Shown here piece by piece: positions 11,363-22,301 of a DNA stretch of 64,000 nt. The notes under the pieces are model-generated. The model was not told where the DNA came from, ran no database searches, and was given only the letters and a program-made list of their open reading frames with translations. This DNA comes from Lineus longissimus. Its lineage: Eukaryota; Nemertea; Pilidiophora; Heteronemertea; Lineidae. The DNA is taken from NCBI RefSeq assembly GCF_910592395.1, contig NC_088314.1:15659998-15723997 (forward strand), in the 5' to 3' direction. Each line of letters opens with the position of its first letter. The first letter of the stretch is position 1. A program made the translations under genes and the position numbers.

Positions 11363-12011
11363 TAGAGAAGGATACGGATATCCTTGGTACCCGGTTATAC
11401 CGGTTCTGACATAGTCTTAAAGGGGAAAGGCCTCATATAATAGGAGATTCAAAATGGTTCCAGCCACATAACGCGGCGTCCGACATCCGCCATCCGTCCT
11501 AGGGGCTTCAAGGTTTATAGATCTGTGAACTTACTATTGTATTCTCCAATTATTTTCTGAAGAACATCTCACCTGGTTAATTTTTCCTGTCATTTGAACC
11601 AGTTTGTTGTGCCTTGCTCGATTCACTTCCTCCACGTCCTTCATTCCATACAGGGAGCACACATACTCCTCCGCTTTCTTTTGGCTTGGTTCTTCTCTGG
11701 CTCTTAGCGACGCGAAAATGTCTGTCTTTAGCACTTTTGATGTATGTTTAGTAGTAAGCACAGAGTGTTATTGGTTACAAGTGGTATCTCAGTCAACTAT
11801 CTTGGGACCACTTTTAGGTCCTTTTGGGGGGTCCCCAGACCCACATGTACCCGGCAGACTGCCACATCTATTTATCTCAGATGACCCTTTACCCACTCCC
11901 ACACTCACACATTGGCACCTAGTTCAACTAACCCTGCGGCAACATGACGTATATGTTTACGTCAGTTGTGCAAGGACACGTCTCCACTCTCTGCAGTCTT
12001 GGGCAGCTCTG

Positions 12012-12233
12012 TGCTTGGTTTTCCACCCGCGTGGCCTCGAAATCAGAAGACGAAACAGTGGGTTCGTATAATCGGTGGGTTTTAATCACTTATAGAATAA
12101 TGCACACAGCATGTTACTTGGTCTCACTTCCGCTTCTCCAACCTCTTCCCCGGTCTCACTCCACAGTCGGCATATGCCAGGTCTCACTTGCCTGTTAGGG
12201 TGCAATCCCCCCCCTCCCCCGGGGTATCATACA
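12012..12233 (-). repeat. 3' LTR of the Gypsy element
   Basis: 222 bp, TG at 12012 and CA at 12233, matching 26648-26868 with about nine differences including the length of a C run near the right end. On the minus strand the run AAAGAAGGGGGTGA (rc of 12234-12247) lies directly upstream, as expected for the polypurine tract that primes plus-strand synthesis. Confidence 0.8.
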
Positions 12234-12247
12234 TCACCCCCTTCTTT
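12234..12247 (-). promoter_or_regulatory. Polypurine tract of the Gypsy element
   Basis: The reverse complement reads AAAGAAGGGGGTGA and abuts the 3' LTR. This is the position and composition of a retroelement plus-strand primer site; one T interrupts the purines. Confidence 0.65.
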
Positions 12248-12953
12248 AGCGTATAAGGCTCCTGCCATACGCCGAAAAATAAATAAATCGCAAAGTGAGA
12301 CGGTGGAACAACAAATTAATTATATATACATGATTCAATAACCAGGCAAACTATGCCTCACGAAATCCAAATGCAAATGAATTAACAACATGGGTTACTC
12401 TAAATATCAGCAGCGATTAGCATCAATCCAGTCAACCTACGGTTATAAATGCAAAAATACAAAAATACAAAAATGCAACAAATATCCTAAATGAATGTTC
12501 TGAATGATTTCAAGTTCACGCGCAGCAACCGGCATCAATCCAGTTAACCACTAAATATCATGCCCACACTTGATATTTCATGGCGACTGGCAACAATCCA
12601 GCCAACCACTAGAGTCCGTAGTGGAACATGCATAGCGACTAGCAACAGTCTAGTCAACCATGGTAATAGGAAACCCCAGACACGGCGACAAGCAACAATC
12701 TAGTCAGCCACTGGACGTTCCCAGTGTCGAAAGGACAAATATAAGGAATTTACAGAGTGATGGACATTCAAAACGGCATGCCATATACATGTTACACAAC
12801 AATAGCACAAGGAGTAAGTCCATAGGACGGGTAATGTGGCCCTACTTACAATAACTGATTCATACATGTGGCCAGACTATACTATTCCACTAAGGAAAAC
12901 TCTTCATCTACTATACCTTTAAGTACTAGTACCTACCATAAAGTAACAAACTG
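12248..12953 (-). other. Gypsy 3' non-coding region, distal part
   Basis: A/C-rich on the plus strand, as is 19,261-19,678 on the other side of the DIRS insertion. No gene. It includes the degenerate repeats at 12411-12712. Confidence 0.55.
12411..12712. repeat. Degenerate tandem repeats, five copies
   Basis: A core of the form GCGACnnGCAACAATCnAGTCAACC occurs at 12411, 12522, 12582, 12633 and 12683. Spacing is about 50-60 bp except between the first two copies. The copies are clearly related but divergent. Confidence 0.7.
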
Positions 12954-13166
12954 CCCATTTCCTTACAAGAAATGGCCATTTTGTTAGTTCATACTTACCT
13001 ATGGAACACTTTTGCATGTTACTCCATTTGGGCTCAAACACAAGAGTATCCCTTTAATTTTCTAAAGGGAGAACTGAGTTAACAGCCCGGCCGCCAGGCG
13101 GCGCCCTGACCGATCCCGCGAGATCGCGCCGATCTCATGCCGCCATATTCAGTCTTACTCTTGAGC
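12954..13166. repeat. Left inverted terminal repeat of the DIRS element
   Basis: Matches the reverse complement of 19070-19260 almost throughout, including the GC-rich block with CGATCCCGCGAGATCGCG. The outermost ~22 bases (CCCATTTCCTTACAAGAAAT) are present only at this end and in the ICR, the usual DIRS asymmetry. Confidence 0.9.
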
Positions 13167-13210
13167 GTTAATAAAGAGTATGTCCCGTTTGTGGGGACGG
13201 CGGAAGGGCC

Positions 13211-13308
13211 GTGTTCCATAGGTAAGTATGAACTAACAAAATGGCCATTTCTTGTAAGGAAATGGGCATTTTGTGTCATTCAAACTTACCTATGGAACAC
13301 TTTTGCAT
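13211..13308. repeat. Internal complementary region (ICR) of the DIRS element
   Basis: 13211-13265 is the reverse complement of the left end (12954 to about 13008); 13262-13308 is the reverse complement of the right end (19219-19260). The two halves meet at GGAAATGGGCATTTTG. The ICR thus carries the sequence expected for the two element ends joined in a circle. Confidence 0.9.
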
Positions 13309-13739
13309 CGAATCCCAGCAGCTTATTGGAGGTGGGAAACGAGGACTTACCTAAGGCTGAGCTGCTGTTCCATCAAGGAGGCACCACCGGCATATTAGCT
13401 AAGGAGGACCGCCAGGGGAAAGAAATGGGGAGAACCGGGGGACCGATATTTTGATCTCGGTATTACAATCGTATTTATAGAGAGTAATAGACCCATTCTC
13501 CGGAAAGCGCTAGAATTGCGTAATAAAACCATCTTCTTTCCCGCAACAGAGCTTAGAGCAAGTAAGGCATGTTCAAGGGTGTAGAATGAGTTATTGCTAA
13601 ACAACAATAAGAAATTGCGTCCTATCTAGTCTACTAGGGGTTGCCTGGATTGTTGAAGATAGGGCATATCAAAAATGGCGCAAGATGCGCGTTTTGACTC
13701 TTCAATCGGGCTCCCCCCCCTCTTTTGATCTAGCCAGGA

Positions 13740-14791
13740 TCAAACAACATGCCCCGCAGACACAATCGGGCCGATTATGTGCATGCCATCTACGAGGGAA
13801 GAAACGTCTCGTAGGTAGAAACGAGAGAATGTGGAGTGATTACTCCAACATGCAGCGGAAACGACTTCTTGAAGAGCAACTCCTCGGTAGTTAGCCCAGG
13901 AGGTGGCTAGTGCTCTAACTTCGTGCGCTGAGATGTTAGCTAGCGCACGAAGATCAGAGGAAGTCTTCAAGGTGTTGTAGGAAAGACGAATAGTCTCCAC
14001 AATCCACCTTGAAATAGTGGCGGCCGCTATCTCTCGTCTATTTCCCTCCTTACAGGACAAAAACAAATGCTCTCTCCCCTGGCGGATACCGGGAGGTTTT
14101 GTCCTATTTATGTAGAACTTTAGGGCCCTGACGGGACATAAAGTTCTGTCAGGAAGATCATAAGATATCGTTCCTGACAGAGAGGGAATAGTAACCGGGG
14201 ACCGAGAGGCGGCCGGTCCCTGGTTCTTCGCCAGAAAGCCTGGTATGAAAGCCAGGATAACCTCCCCTCCCTCTCTAAAAGCCAGCTTCTTAAAAGAAAG
14301 TGCATGGAGCTCTGATCTCCGTTGGACGGTAGCAAGGCTACTAGAAAGACCGTTTTGAGTGTCAGATATTTCATGGATGAAATAGACATGGGTTCAAAAG
14401 GATGCCTCATGAGCACCTTAAGGACAACAGAAAGATCCCATTTAGGGGTGTTGTGAACCGGTCTAGGACGCTTTAATATCATTCCTCTGAAAAAAGGGGT
14501 TATTTGGTCCTCCCAACGAAGATCCCAGGTGCTTAAAACACGGAGGGTAGAAGCGATGGCGGACTTGTACCCTTTTATAGCCGTGACAGATAGTTGTCTT
14601 TCCGTGAATAATTCAATAAAGAAATCAACTAATCTGTATATAGAGGGAGAGATCGGATTAACTCCGTTCTCCCTGCACCAGGAAGTGAAGGTAGACCACT
14701 TTCCTTGATACACATCAAGGGTTGACCCCCTTTGAGGTGCGGACATGCGTTTGACAGCGATGTCCGAAAAGCCTCTCTGGTGGAGATGCAA
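13740..14791 (-). pseudogene. DIRS tyrosine recombinase, frameshifted
   Basis: Residues 1-140 of the frame starting at 14791 are the SAM-like N-domain (V-Y-Q-G-K-W-S-T-F-T-S-W-C, later Y-K-S-A-I-A) leading into L-T-L-K-T-V-F-L-V-A-L. A one-base frame change near 14330 moves the coding sense to another frame, which holds the catalytic arginine block Q-R-R-S-E-L. The C-terminal frame (14066-13740) has the H-x-x-R box (H48-E-V-R51) and the nucleophile region R-F-Y-L-R-D (Tyr 84). The enzyme would insert the circular cDNA by site-specific recombination. All catalytic motifs are recognisable, but not in one frame. Confidence 0.88.
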
Positions 14792-16486
14792 CTGGATAAG
14801 TTCCAGGTGTGAAACTTGAAAAATCCACGGTTATGGTGGTAGCATCTCCCCAGGGGGTGCCACAGGAGGTGCTTCCAAGTAGGAAGACTCCTGGGGTGGT
14901 CTATCAGGAGCTCCAGCAAGGCTGGGAACCAGGCCTGATTTGGCCAGCAAGGTGCGATGAGAGTTATTCTCACCGGGTGGCTGGTCAAGATCTTGTTCAG
15001 GACTGGTTGGATGAGAGGGAGGGGTGGAAACGCACATGCGTTCAGCCCGACCCAAGAGGCTGTAAGGCTGTCGACTTCCAGGGCCTCTTCGTCCGGAAGT
15101 GGAGAGTAATAGATGGGAAGGTGATTGTTCAGCCTGGTGGCGAACAGATCTACCTTCGGAGATTGCCAAAGGCGACAAAGGTCGTCTACAATCTCCTGAT
15201 GGAGTGTCCACTCTGTCTGGACTAGTTTGTCCTGACGGGAAAGGGCGTCGGCAAGGATGTTGCGTTTGCCCGGTATGTGTCTGGCACATATCGATACTCC
15301 AAGGTCGGCACAAAGATGGTAAAGCTCCCAAATTAGCTGGCAAAGAATGCCGGACTTTGTGCCTCCCTGTCTCCTGACATATGCTACTACTGTAGAATTG
15401 TCGGAGAACAGGGTTACTCTCCGATTCTTCAGGTGAAGGGAAATAGCCCTCACGGCAAGAAGGACAGCCTTCATTTCCAATATATTTATTGAAAGAATCC
15501 TCCCTCCTCCCTTGTCCATAGACCCCTTATGGACATGTCCCCGTTGTTCTGATGTGCTCCCCACCCTAGTAGAGAAGCATATGTGAACAGGGACACTTCT
15601 GGGGGCGGTGGAGCAAGATCTACACCGCTTTGGAGATGAGTCTCCGACTCCCAGAAGTTCCAGACGTTCTTGAGTAGGTATTGAGGTATCAATACCAACT
15701 TGTCTAATGGGTCCCTGTGGGGTTTCCATAGAGACATTAGAAACATCTGGATGGGACGCATATATAGATGGCCAAGAGGGATTTGGTCTGCTGCCGAATT
15801 CAGAAGTCGCAAAAGGCTCAAGCATCGCCTTGCGGGAGCTTGAGTCCTTCCTCTGAATTCTGCGACGAGATGAATAATTTTCTTTATCCTGTCTAGGGGG
15901 GGGGGGGGGGGGGGGGGCAGCATTTTCCCTATGGCCGTAAGGAACCGAACTCCAACGTAAACGAAGTCTTGGGATGGTGTGAATTCTGACTTTGTTTCGT
16001 TGATAATCCAACCTGCGGAAACTACTTTTTGCTTTAGAACCTGAAGTTGTTGCAGTAGTAGTTCCCGCGATTTGCAACGGAGTAGCCAATCGTCTAGGTA
16101 GTGATGGAGCTTGAACCCCATCACGTGAAAGGGAGCGACGAAGGCTGTGACTATCATTGTAAAAATTAGGGGTGCCGATGCCAGACCGAACGGCAGGGCC
16201 CTACATTGATACGTCTTTCCTTCGTAATGGAATCGAAGGAAGTGTTGATAGTCTGGATGGATCGGTACATGCTTGCTTCTCCAGTAATGTCGCGACCTCT
16301 GCTTGGAGGGCAGAGGCCTTGACTGGGTCCTTCGGTGGCTGAACTGGGTTTGGATATATGGTAGTCGGGGGGGGGGGGGGGCGGTTGAAATCTAGCTTCA
16401 CTCCGTACCTCAACATGTTTGGGACTGGGGACCCCTTGGGGCACCAATCGTCCCAAACGTCTGCAAATTTTGGAGACGGCCCCCAA
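14629..16486 (-). pseudogene. DIRS reverse transcriptase / RNase H, internally deleted and frameshifted
   Basis: The start of RT (16486 to about 16270) reads up to L-L-E-K-Q-A-C and then jumps straight to F-L-R-F-H-Y…L-P-F-G-L-A-S-A-P. The stretch between, which in DIRS RTs carries the V-P-K-K segment and catalytic motif A Asp, is absent. Y-L-D-D-W-L (residues 20-25 of the frame starting at 16157) is present. RNase H follows (T-Y-A-S-L-L-G-W-G-A, with Y where Asp is expected), then the frame changes near 15505, and the rest of RNase H (F-S-D-N-S-T-V, I-L-A-D-A-L-S) and the W-P-N-Q-A-W-F segment lie in the frame 16089-14629. Two long G runs (15896-15917 and 16367-16381) interrupt it. Confidence 0.88.
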
Positions 16487-16536
16487 CTACCGAAGTCGGC
16501 TCCTTTTTGCGTCCGGGAGGAGAAAGGAGGGGGGAG

Positions 16537-18333
16537 TCACTTCTTCCGGCCTGCACCCCTTGGACGAAAGGAGTGCCTAGTCGGACCGGATCCACCCTGG
16601 TTAGAGGAAGTATTTTTCCTCTTTCCAGTCCGGCGACCCTCCGCTTCCCGTCGGAAGGATCCAGCAGGAGCAGGCTGACTAGGCGGGGTAGGCCTAGGCA
16701 GGACCTGCCTGGCGTACGGGATTGAACCCGATGCCTGCTGGGGCCTCTCTATCTTTCTAGCGTTAGGTATAGAGGTATTGGCCCTCTGTTTCGCAGTGGG
16801 GGCATATAATTTGTCCCAATCTTTCTGTACTTGAGCCGCCTCTTTTACAGAATCTGCGAACAGGAAAGAACCGTCCATAGGAGCGGTTCTTAAGGCCCCT
16901 TCCAGCTGGAGGGATCTGATGACATTGAGAGAGCCCAGTGCGGCGTCTCTACGGAGTAGGACGCTATTTGCTGCGGTCTTGGCGGACAGAGCAATAGCGT
17001 TCCTAATCGAATGTGACAAGGATGTCACAAGCGATTTTGTGTCATCAGATAGTGACTCATTATCCTTTAGGGATCTGGCTAGGGCCAGGTTAATGTGCTC
17101 TGCGAAGGAGAGCACCGCTAACGTGTTTTTGGCCAGACCCTCTTGTGCTCTAAGTTCCCGGTAAGCCGAGGAGGAGGTCACCCTAGGCACAAGTTGGTCC
17201 AGCTGTACATCGTCCTTTAATATGGAAGTCGATGCTGCAGCTGGACAGCCGGCCGAGCTGACTCGATAATAGTCAGCGCGGTACTGCCTAACGGGAGGAA
17301 GTTGTGCCGTGAACAACTTCCCCGGTTTACACCAAGCTTCCGGTCCGGCTGCCGGAAGGACAGGGATGGAAGTACGTTGGTGGGCGCCTTGGGAGTCTCT
17401 GATTGTATGCTCCAAAAGTTCAGAGACTGCTACCACCGACGGGGAGGGAGGAAGGAATTCAAGGGCCTGAGTGGAGCCCTGAGAGACCTGTGGATTGGGA
17501 TCCACTTCCTGTCCCCAAAGTGAAAAGGTCGGTGTTGATAAGGCTGGCAGTTCCGGCGGGGTAGGGCACAGATCCTGCGGGAGGTACGCTCTGATCAAGG
17601 ATCTGAGTGTCCTCATATCCGACAAGATACTGGCCTCCTCTGGTGACAGCTCCTCCTGATTGGGGGAGCGGTAGCCTGGCTGAGAACTCTCGTTCTCAGA
17701 AAATTCCTCTAAAATAGAGGAGTCGGATGGTGGGTATCCGATGGGACCAGGCGCACCAGAGGAAACGGAACCCTGCTCCAGATGGCTGAGTCTATCAGTA
17801 AGACCTGCTACCATCTGGATGAGCTGGGACAGTTGCTGTCCCGACTCGGGTTCCGGACCCGACTTGCGGCTTCTCTCAACGACAGGCGGTTGAGGAGAGG
17901 GTGAGCGCATAAGCGAACCCTCGAAGCCGTATGTACGGGCGAATGGGTCTTCCGGAAGCGGAAGTTGCCCATATTCTGAACCAGAGTTCAGATGTCCCCT
18001 CTGCGTAGCTCGTTCCATAGGAACAACGCCTCTGCTACGAGGAGGGGGTGGCACTTCCGGTTGGCTCCACCTAAGAGGTTGGCCAACGTAGGGAGGTGCC
18101 TGCATTTCCATCAGGACGAAGTCCGAAACCGGAAATGCCCGTAACTCCTTCGCCGGTATGGAGCTACCGGTTGCCCTTTTAAGAGGAGGTACAGAGGGCG
18201 GAAACGCTGTTACCGAAGACGCATGGCGTTTCGGAGGTGGCGTTATAAAGTCGGTCCCTACTCTACTGTGTCCGTGAGGACTGGGGTTAAAACCCCCAGT
18301 AGAGTCTTCGGTTACTGATAAACGGGAACCCAC
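16537..18333 (-). CDS. DIRS gag-like protein, intact ORF
   Basis: 598 codons from ATG at 18333, uninterrupted. The N-terminal third is Pro/Ser-rich and low in structure. Residues ~340-520 are the best-folded part, with R-V-T-S-S-S-A-Y-R-E-L and helical segments rich in Leu and Ala (FAEHINLALARSL). The C-terminus is basic (K-R-K-N then R-P-R-G-A-G-R-K-K), fitting nucleic-acid binding. Position upstream of RT and this layout match the first ORF of DIRS elements. That it is intact while RT and recombinase are broken is odd. Function as a capsid-like protein is inferred from position, not from a named domain. Confidence 0.8.
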   Translation of the reverse strand: MGSRLSVTEDSTGGFNPSPHGHSRVGTDFITPPPKRHASSVTAFPPSVPPLKRATGSSIPAKELRAFPVSDFVLMEMQAPPYVGQPLRWSQPEVPPPPRSRGVVPMERATQRGHLNSGSEYGQLPLPEDPFARTYGFEGSLMRSPSPQPPVVERSRKSGPEPESGQQLSQLIQMVAGLTDRLSHLEQGSVSSGAPGPIGYPPSDSSILEEFSENESSQPGYRSPNQEELSPEEASILSDMRTLRSLIRAYLPQDLCPTPPELPALSTPTFSLWGQEVDPNPQVSQGSTQALEFLPPSPSVVAVSELLEHTIRDSQGAHQRTSIPVLPAAGPEAWCKPGKLFTAQLPPVRQYRADYYRVSSAGCPAAASTSILKDDVQLDQLVPRVTSSSAYRELRAQEGLAKNTLAVLSFAEHINLALARSLKDNESLSDDTKSLVTSLSHSIRNAIALSAKTAANSVLLRRDAALGSLNVIRSLQLEGALRTAPMDGSFLFADSVKEAAQVQKDWDKLYAPTAKQRANTSIPNARKIERPQQASGSIPYARQVLPRPTPPSQPAPAGSFRREAEGRRTGKRKNTSSNQGGSGPTRHSFRPRGAGRKK

Positions 18334-19069
18334 GTCAGCAACCAGAACTGCGATCGGCAGACCGGAAGCAGGGTGCTCCCTCGTACAAAGGGCTTGTACT
18401 CGGGGGAGCGGACGACAGAGGAACCGGAAGGTTCCCTGAGGTCCGGGGTATATTAAATCCTTGGAGACTTACTGGATGTAAGTCTCCCTTGGGACCATAG
18501 ACATTGATAATGTCTGATCCCGCATCCTTCGCAGCCGCGGCCGGAACCGGAACTCGGCTGACGGAAGGGGTGGTGGCGGAAGGTCTGGTAGACGTCCGGG
18601 TTATTTGCCCGGAAACGGAACCGGAAGAGGGTTTAGGTGTCTTCGCGGCCCGTTTCCCGCCACTAGACGAAGTCCTTTGTGGTGAGACAAAGGACGCCGT
18701 CAGAGGGGTACGCCATTAAAAACACTGGGAACCCCAAGTAGGCCAGAAAGGACGCAATTATTAATGGAAAGGAAAACATGCCTACTTGAATTAATCACTA
18801 TTGCAATGGATCTGAGTCTTGTTCATTACAATAGAGAAGAGAATAGCCTACGTAAATCTACCCTACCAAGATCAAAATAATGGAGCCGGGTCGACTAAGC
18901 TAGCTAAGAAAGGTCTATAATAAATAGACTGGACAATACTAATGCCAAGATTAGTTTGGCGGTCTACTCCGTAGGTGAATGAACCCAAAAATCGTCTAGA
19001 CTTGGCTGGTTGAATTTGGTTTTAAATCGAATTCACGGCAGCTTTGAAAAAACGATGTGCTTCGTAGAA
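18334..19069 (-). other. DIRS 5' leader
   Basis: Between the right ITR and the gag ATG. No credible coding sequence. Confidence 0.6.
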
Positions 19070-19260
19070 GCACAAGAGTAAAGACTGAAAATGGCGGCAT
19101 GAGATCGGCGCGATCTCGCGGGATCGGTCAGGGCGCCGCCTGGTGGCCGAGCTGTTAACTCAGTTCTCCCTTTAGAAATTAAAGGGATACTCTTGTGTTT
19201 GAGCTCAAATGGAGTAACATGCAAAAGTGTTCCATAGGTAAGTTTGAATGACACAAAATG
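19070..19260. repeat. Right inverted terminal repeat of the DIRS element
   Basis: Reverse complement of the left ITR over about 190 bp. The outer end ...TTGAATGACACAAAATG stops exactly at 19260, as shown by the matching half of the ICR. Confidence 0.9.
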
Positions 19261-19678
19261 ACAATGGTGAGTGTTACCCTCTCTAGTGAGCAGGAGTTCC
19301 AAAACAGATTCACTGTTAACACTATACACTAACTCAAATTTCCAAACTTGTTCCTCATCAGGAACATTATTGAACACACAGTGTATGGAACTAATTATGC
19401 AAGCAACATGCAAGTACCCGAGTTCATCCTGTTGCAATAATCACACATATATTCACAAGTATTGGCCAATAACATACCAAAGAAGCACACACACATTCAC
19501 ACTTTATGCAACAGACTACATTCACAGGGTCACAAGCAGACGCGAAGCAGAAGTTGGTAAAACTCACACCATTTAATCAGGCAACTTCCGTAGGCAACTC
19601 TCATCCATACACGGTTTAATTCTGACACCAAACATGTCGACCAATGGTGTCATTACAAGAGCATATATCTCTAAATTC
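19261..19678 (-). other. Gypsy 3' non-coding region, proximal part
   Basis: Sequence between the end of pol and the DIRS insertion. A/C-rich on the plus strand; no ORF of note. Confidence 0.55.
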
Positions 19679-20721
19679 CTATTGTGGGCGTGGCCACTCC
19701 AAATTTACTCCTCGTGCGATGCGCAACTTGTCCGCATGTGTCATCATGGTCCTACCAGCCTCATCACATTGCAGTAGCACTGTAAAATCCTCGTTCATTT
19801 CCAAGACCAAATACGGCCCAAGCCATGGACGGTGCCGATCTCCCTTGAATGACTTCCTAGGATTGAAGTAGTATACAGCATCTCCAGCTTTCAGCGACTG
19901 GTACGTTGGAAGAGATGTTTTCCACTGCTTCTTTTGTACCCGTTGCGTGGTATTGAGATGGTTCCTAACCAACGCGAAAGCCTTATGGAACTTGGCCTCC
20001 AGGTTAGTAACGTAAGCAGGTACATTGGTTACGTCCTCTGAAGGAGTGGTGTAGAGAAGGTCAAGTGGCAACTTCATCTCCCTTGCTGTCAATAGGAAGT
20101 GGGGGTTTCGCCTGTGCTTGAATGAATGGATGATCGGTACGCCATCAGGAAAATAGGTAAAATTAAATCCCAACTGCCGACGCTTTCCTTGTGATCATGA
20201 ATGTATGTCTTCATCATATTCTTTAGGGTCTTGTTAAAATTTTCGATAAGCCCATTACTTTTAGGATTGTACGCTGTGGTCAGTGTTTTGTCGACTCCTA
20301 ACTTCTTCATCAGGGCAGTATACAGGCTCGAAACAAACTGGGCGCCGCGGTCGCTATGGATGATGTACATACACCCGAATCTTGATACTAAATCCTTGAT
20401 TATGGCATTACAGACTTCTTCCGTTTCCATAGTGCGAAGGGGTGTGGCCTCCACCCACTTCGTGAAGTTGTCCTCCATAGTGATAATGTATTGGTATCCT
20501 CGGTCCGTAACTCTCAATGGCCCAATCAAATCAATGCTTACCCTCTCGAACGCTTCGCCAAACAACTGCTGAGTAAGAGGTCGTTGTATCTTCTTATGGG
20601 GATGTTTAACCATGTTACAAGTGTAACAGTAGGAAACAAAGCGCATAGTGTACCTACGCCATCCGACCCAATAGAATCTCGATTTTACGGTGTTCCCAAA
20701 TGTCCGGCAGTAGGATTGCAA
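19679..20721 (-). pseudogene. Gypsy integrase
   Basis: The frame 20721-20089 has the CC half of the zinc domain (C32-x2-C35) and a D,D-35-E core: Asp 64 in S-I-D-L-I-G-P-L, Asp 124 in I-H-S-D-R-G-A-Q-F, and Glu 160 in N-G-L-I-E-N-F-N. A frame change near 20110 leads to the C-terminal frame (20173-19679), with the GPY/F module (W-L-G-P-Y-L-V-L-E, then F-T-V-L-L-Q). Integrase inserts the cDNA. The HH half of the zinc domain lies upstream of a second frame change near 20700. Confidence 0.92.
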
Positions 20722-21644
20722 TGAAGCTTTTCCAAAACTTGCTGACGCAGAGCTCGTGGTAGCACTATCTGTACCCGAAGGTCCTTATCCTTCACTTCCA
20801 GTCTCCGACATAGAATCCCATCACGTACGAAAAGATTCCGCCAGTGTTGCCTTAAGGCTTTGACACTGAGACTTTCTGCTGAAATGGCTCTATATATGGG
20901 GTAGCCCGACCCACTGATCTTTAATTGAAGAATCGGAGCAATATCAGGGTCACTACGTTGTAGATTAGCTAGTTCACTCAAATTTGGATTTGTCAATTCC
21001 GTTGTTGATTCAGGTATGTCCTCTGTCTCTCTTTCCTCTGCTTCCTTTTCTTCCTCCTTCTTTGTCCGTGAACGTGTCATTATGGCGTTACAAGATATCA
21101 TAAGGTCATCAACCTTTTGTTCAAGATTGTCATCTGTGTCACGTGAATGCTCGCAGTGTGGCACTTCTGCTGGTGGTACTACGCGTCTGTAGTGTCTTGG
21201 CTTTCCAGGACGATCCGATGATTTAGCCTGTCTGCATTGGCGTCCACACTGCAAACAGGGTATCCTACTCATGGCATCAGCGTTGCTATGCAGGCGTCCG
21301 GCACGATGAACCAAGTCGAATTTGAATGATGACATAAACAATTGCCAACGTTGGATTTGCTCATTAGCATCCGTGAGAGTAAGTAGGTGGCTAAGTGCAC
21401 TATTGTCCGTTCTAATCAAGAAATGCTGTCCGTAAAGATAAGGTTTGAAGTGTTCAATTGCACGAATCACCGCCAGAAATTCACGCTTCGTAATGCAGTA
21501 CTTTCTTTCTGAGTCCGACAGTAATCTGGAGTAGAATCCGATGACATGCTCACGTCCCTTTTGAACCTGACTAAGCACTCCACCCATTCCCATGTTCGAG
21601 GCATCCGTGTCCAAGATGAATCCTCCACCTTTCACGTCAGGATA
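20685..21644 (-). pseudogene. Gypsy RNase H and start of integrase zinc domain
   Basis: RNase H residues: D9-T-D11-A-S, later T-K-R-E-F-L-A-V-I (catalytic Glu) and I-R-T-D-N-S-A (Asp). It is in the same register as the RT upstream but separated from it by a TGA at 21642-21644, so that stop is a nonsense mutation. The frame ends in A-G-H-L-G-T-P, the start of the integrase HHCC domain, where a frameshift (~20700) breaks it. A Glu/Lys-rich linker lies around residues 190-215. Confidence 0.9.
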
Positions 21645-22301
21645 TCATAGAACCGGTGCCGACGTCAGTGCAGCCTTAAGTCGAACAAAAGCTTGCTCAC
21701 ATTCGGCAGTCCAAACCAAACCACTGGAACTCTTGGTAAGCGCATACAAGGGGGCAGCGATGTCACTCATGTTTCGGATGAAACGTCTGTAGTAAGACAC
21801 GAGACCTAAGAAACGTTTCACTTCGGTTTTGAGGTTCTTCTTCGGCACAGTGGACAGCGACGGCCATTCCTTCACTGCTTCAATCTTGCTCTTCAGTGGA
21901 GCGATTCCTTTCCGTGAAATTACATGTCCAAGATATTCCAATGATGATTGCATTAGTATGCACTTGCTGGGCTTTATCTTCAAGTTAGCCTTCTGCAGTC
22001 TCGTCAGTACCGCTTTCAAGTTGTTGAGGGTTTCATCGAATGTCCGACCGTATACTAAAATATCGTCCAAGTAGAGTAGACACTTTTCCCATTGTAAGTG
22101 ACGAAGTACATTCTCCATCAACCGTTCAAAAGTTGAAGGGGCGTTACATAGCCCGAAAGGCAGAACCGTGAACTGGAAAGATCCTTGTTTCGTCAAAAAT
22201 GCACTCTTTTCCCTGTCACTCTGGGTGGCCAAAGGTACCTGCCAGTATCCCGACTGTAAATCTAGCGAACAAAAGAGTGTGCTTCCATGTAATGAATCCA
22301 C
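21645..22301 (-). pseudogene. Gypsy reverse transcriptase
   Basis: Contains motif A (C-S-L-D14-L-Q-S-G-Y-W), L-P-F-G-L-C-N-A-P (residues 47-55), and Y-L-D-D at 77-80, followed by the thumb and the F-L-G-L-V-S-Y-Y-R-R-F-I region. The fingers lie in the preceding frame, which ends in I-D-F-R-R-L-N-S-V. The two frames are split near 22325, where the DNA has a short C run, probably a one-base change. Confidence 0.93.

Larger units (their letters stand above)
8602..11934. mobile_element. Foldback-type DNA element with long inverted ends
   Basis: The left arm 8602-8852 (starting GGGTTAGTTGAACTAGG) reappears as the reverse complement at 11702-11934, about 235-250 bp with indels in C-rich tracts. 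Between the arms lie a 757-bp tandem duplication, a MITE, A/T-rich filler and the remnant of a coding sequence. Long arms plus a decayed C-terminal coding fragment suggest a degenerate cut-and-paste transposon. No clear target duplication was found at the ends. Confidence 0.65.
12954..19260 (-). mobile_element. DIRS-type tyrosine-recombinase retrotransposon with ITRs and ICR
   Basis: A 6.3-kb element coded on the minus strand: gag-like ORF (18333-16537), RT/RNase H (about 16486-14629) and tyrosine recombinase (14791-13740). It has no LTRs. Instead it has inverted terminal repeats (12954-13166 and 19070-19260) and an internal complementary region (13211-13308) whose halves match the outer edges of the two ITRs. 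That is the signature DIRS architecture used to rebuild a circular intermediate. It sits in the 3' non-coding part of the Gypsy element. RT and recombinase are damaged; gag is intact. Confidence 0.93.

Noticed and set aside
14809-15377. Plus-strand open frames of about 90-140 codons opposite the DIRS RNase H
   Set aside because: Shadow frames in GC-rich coding DNA; the minus strand carries the motifs.
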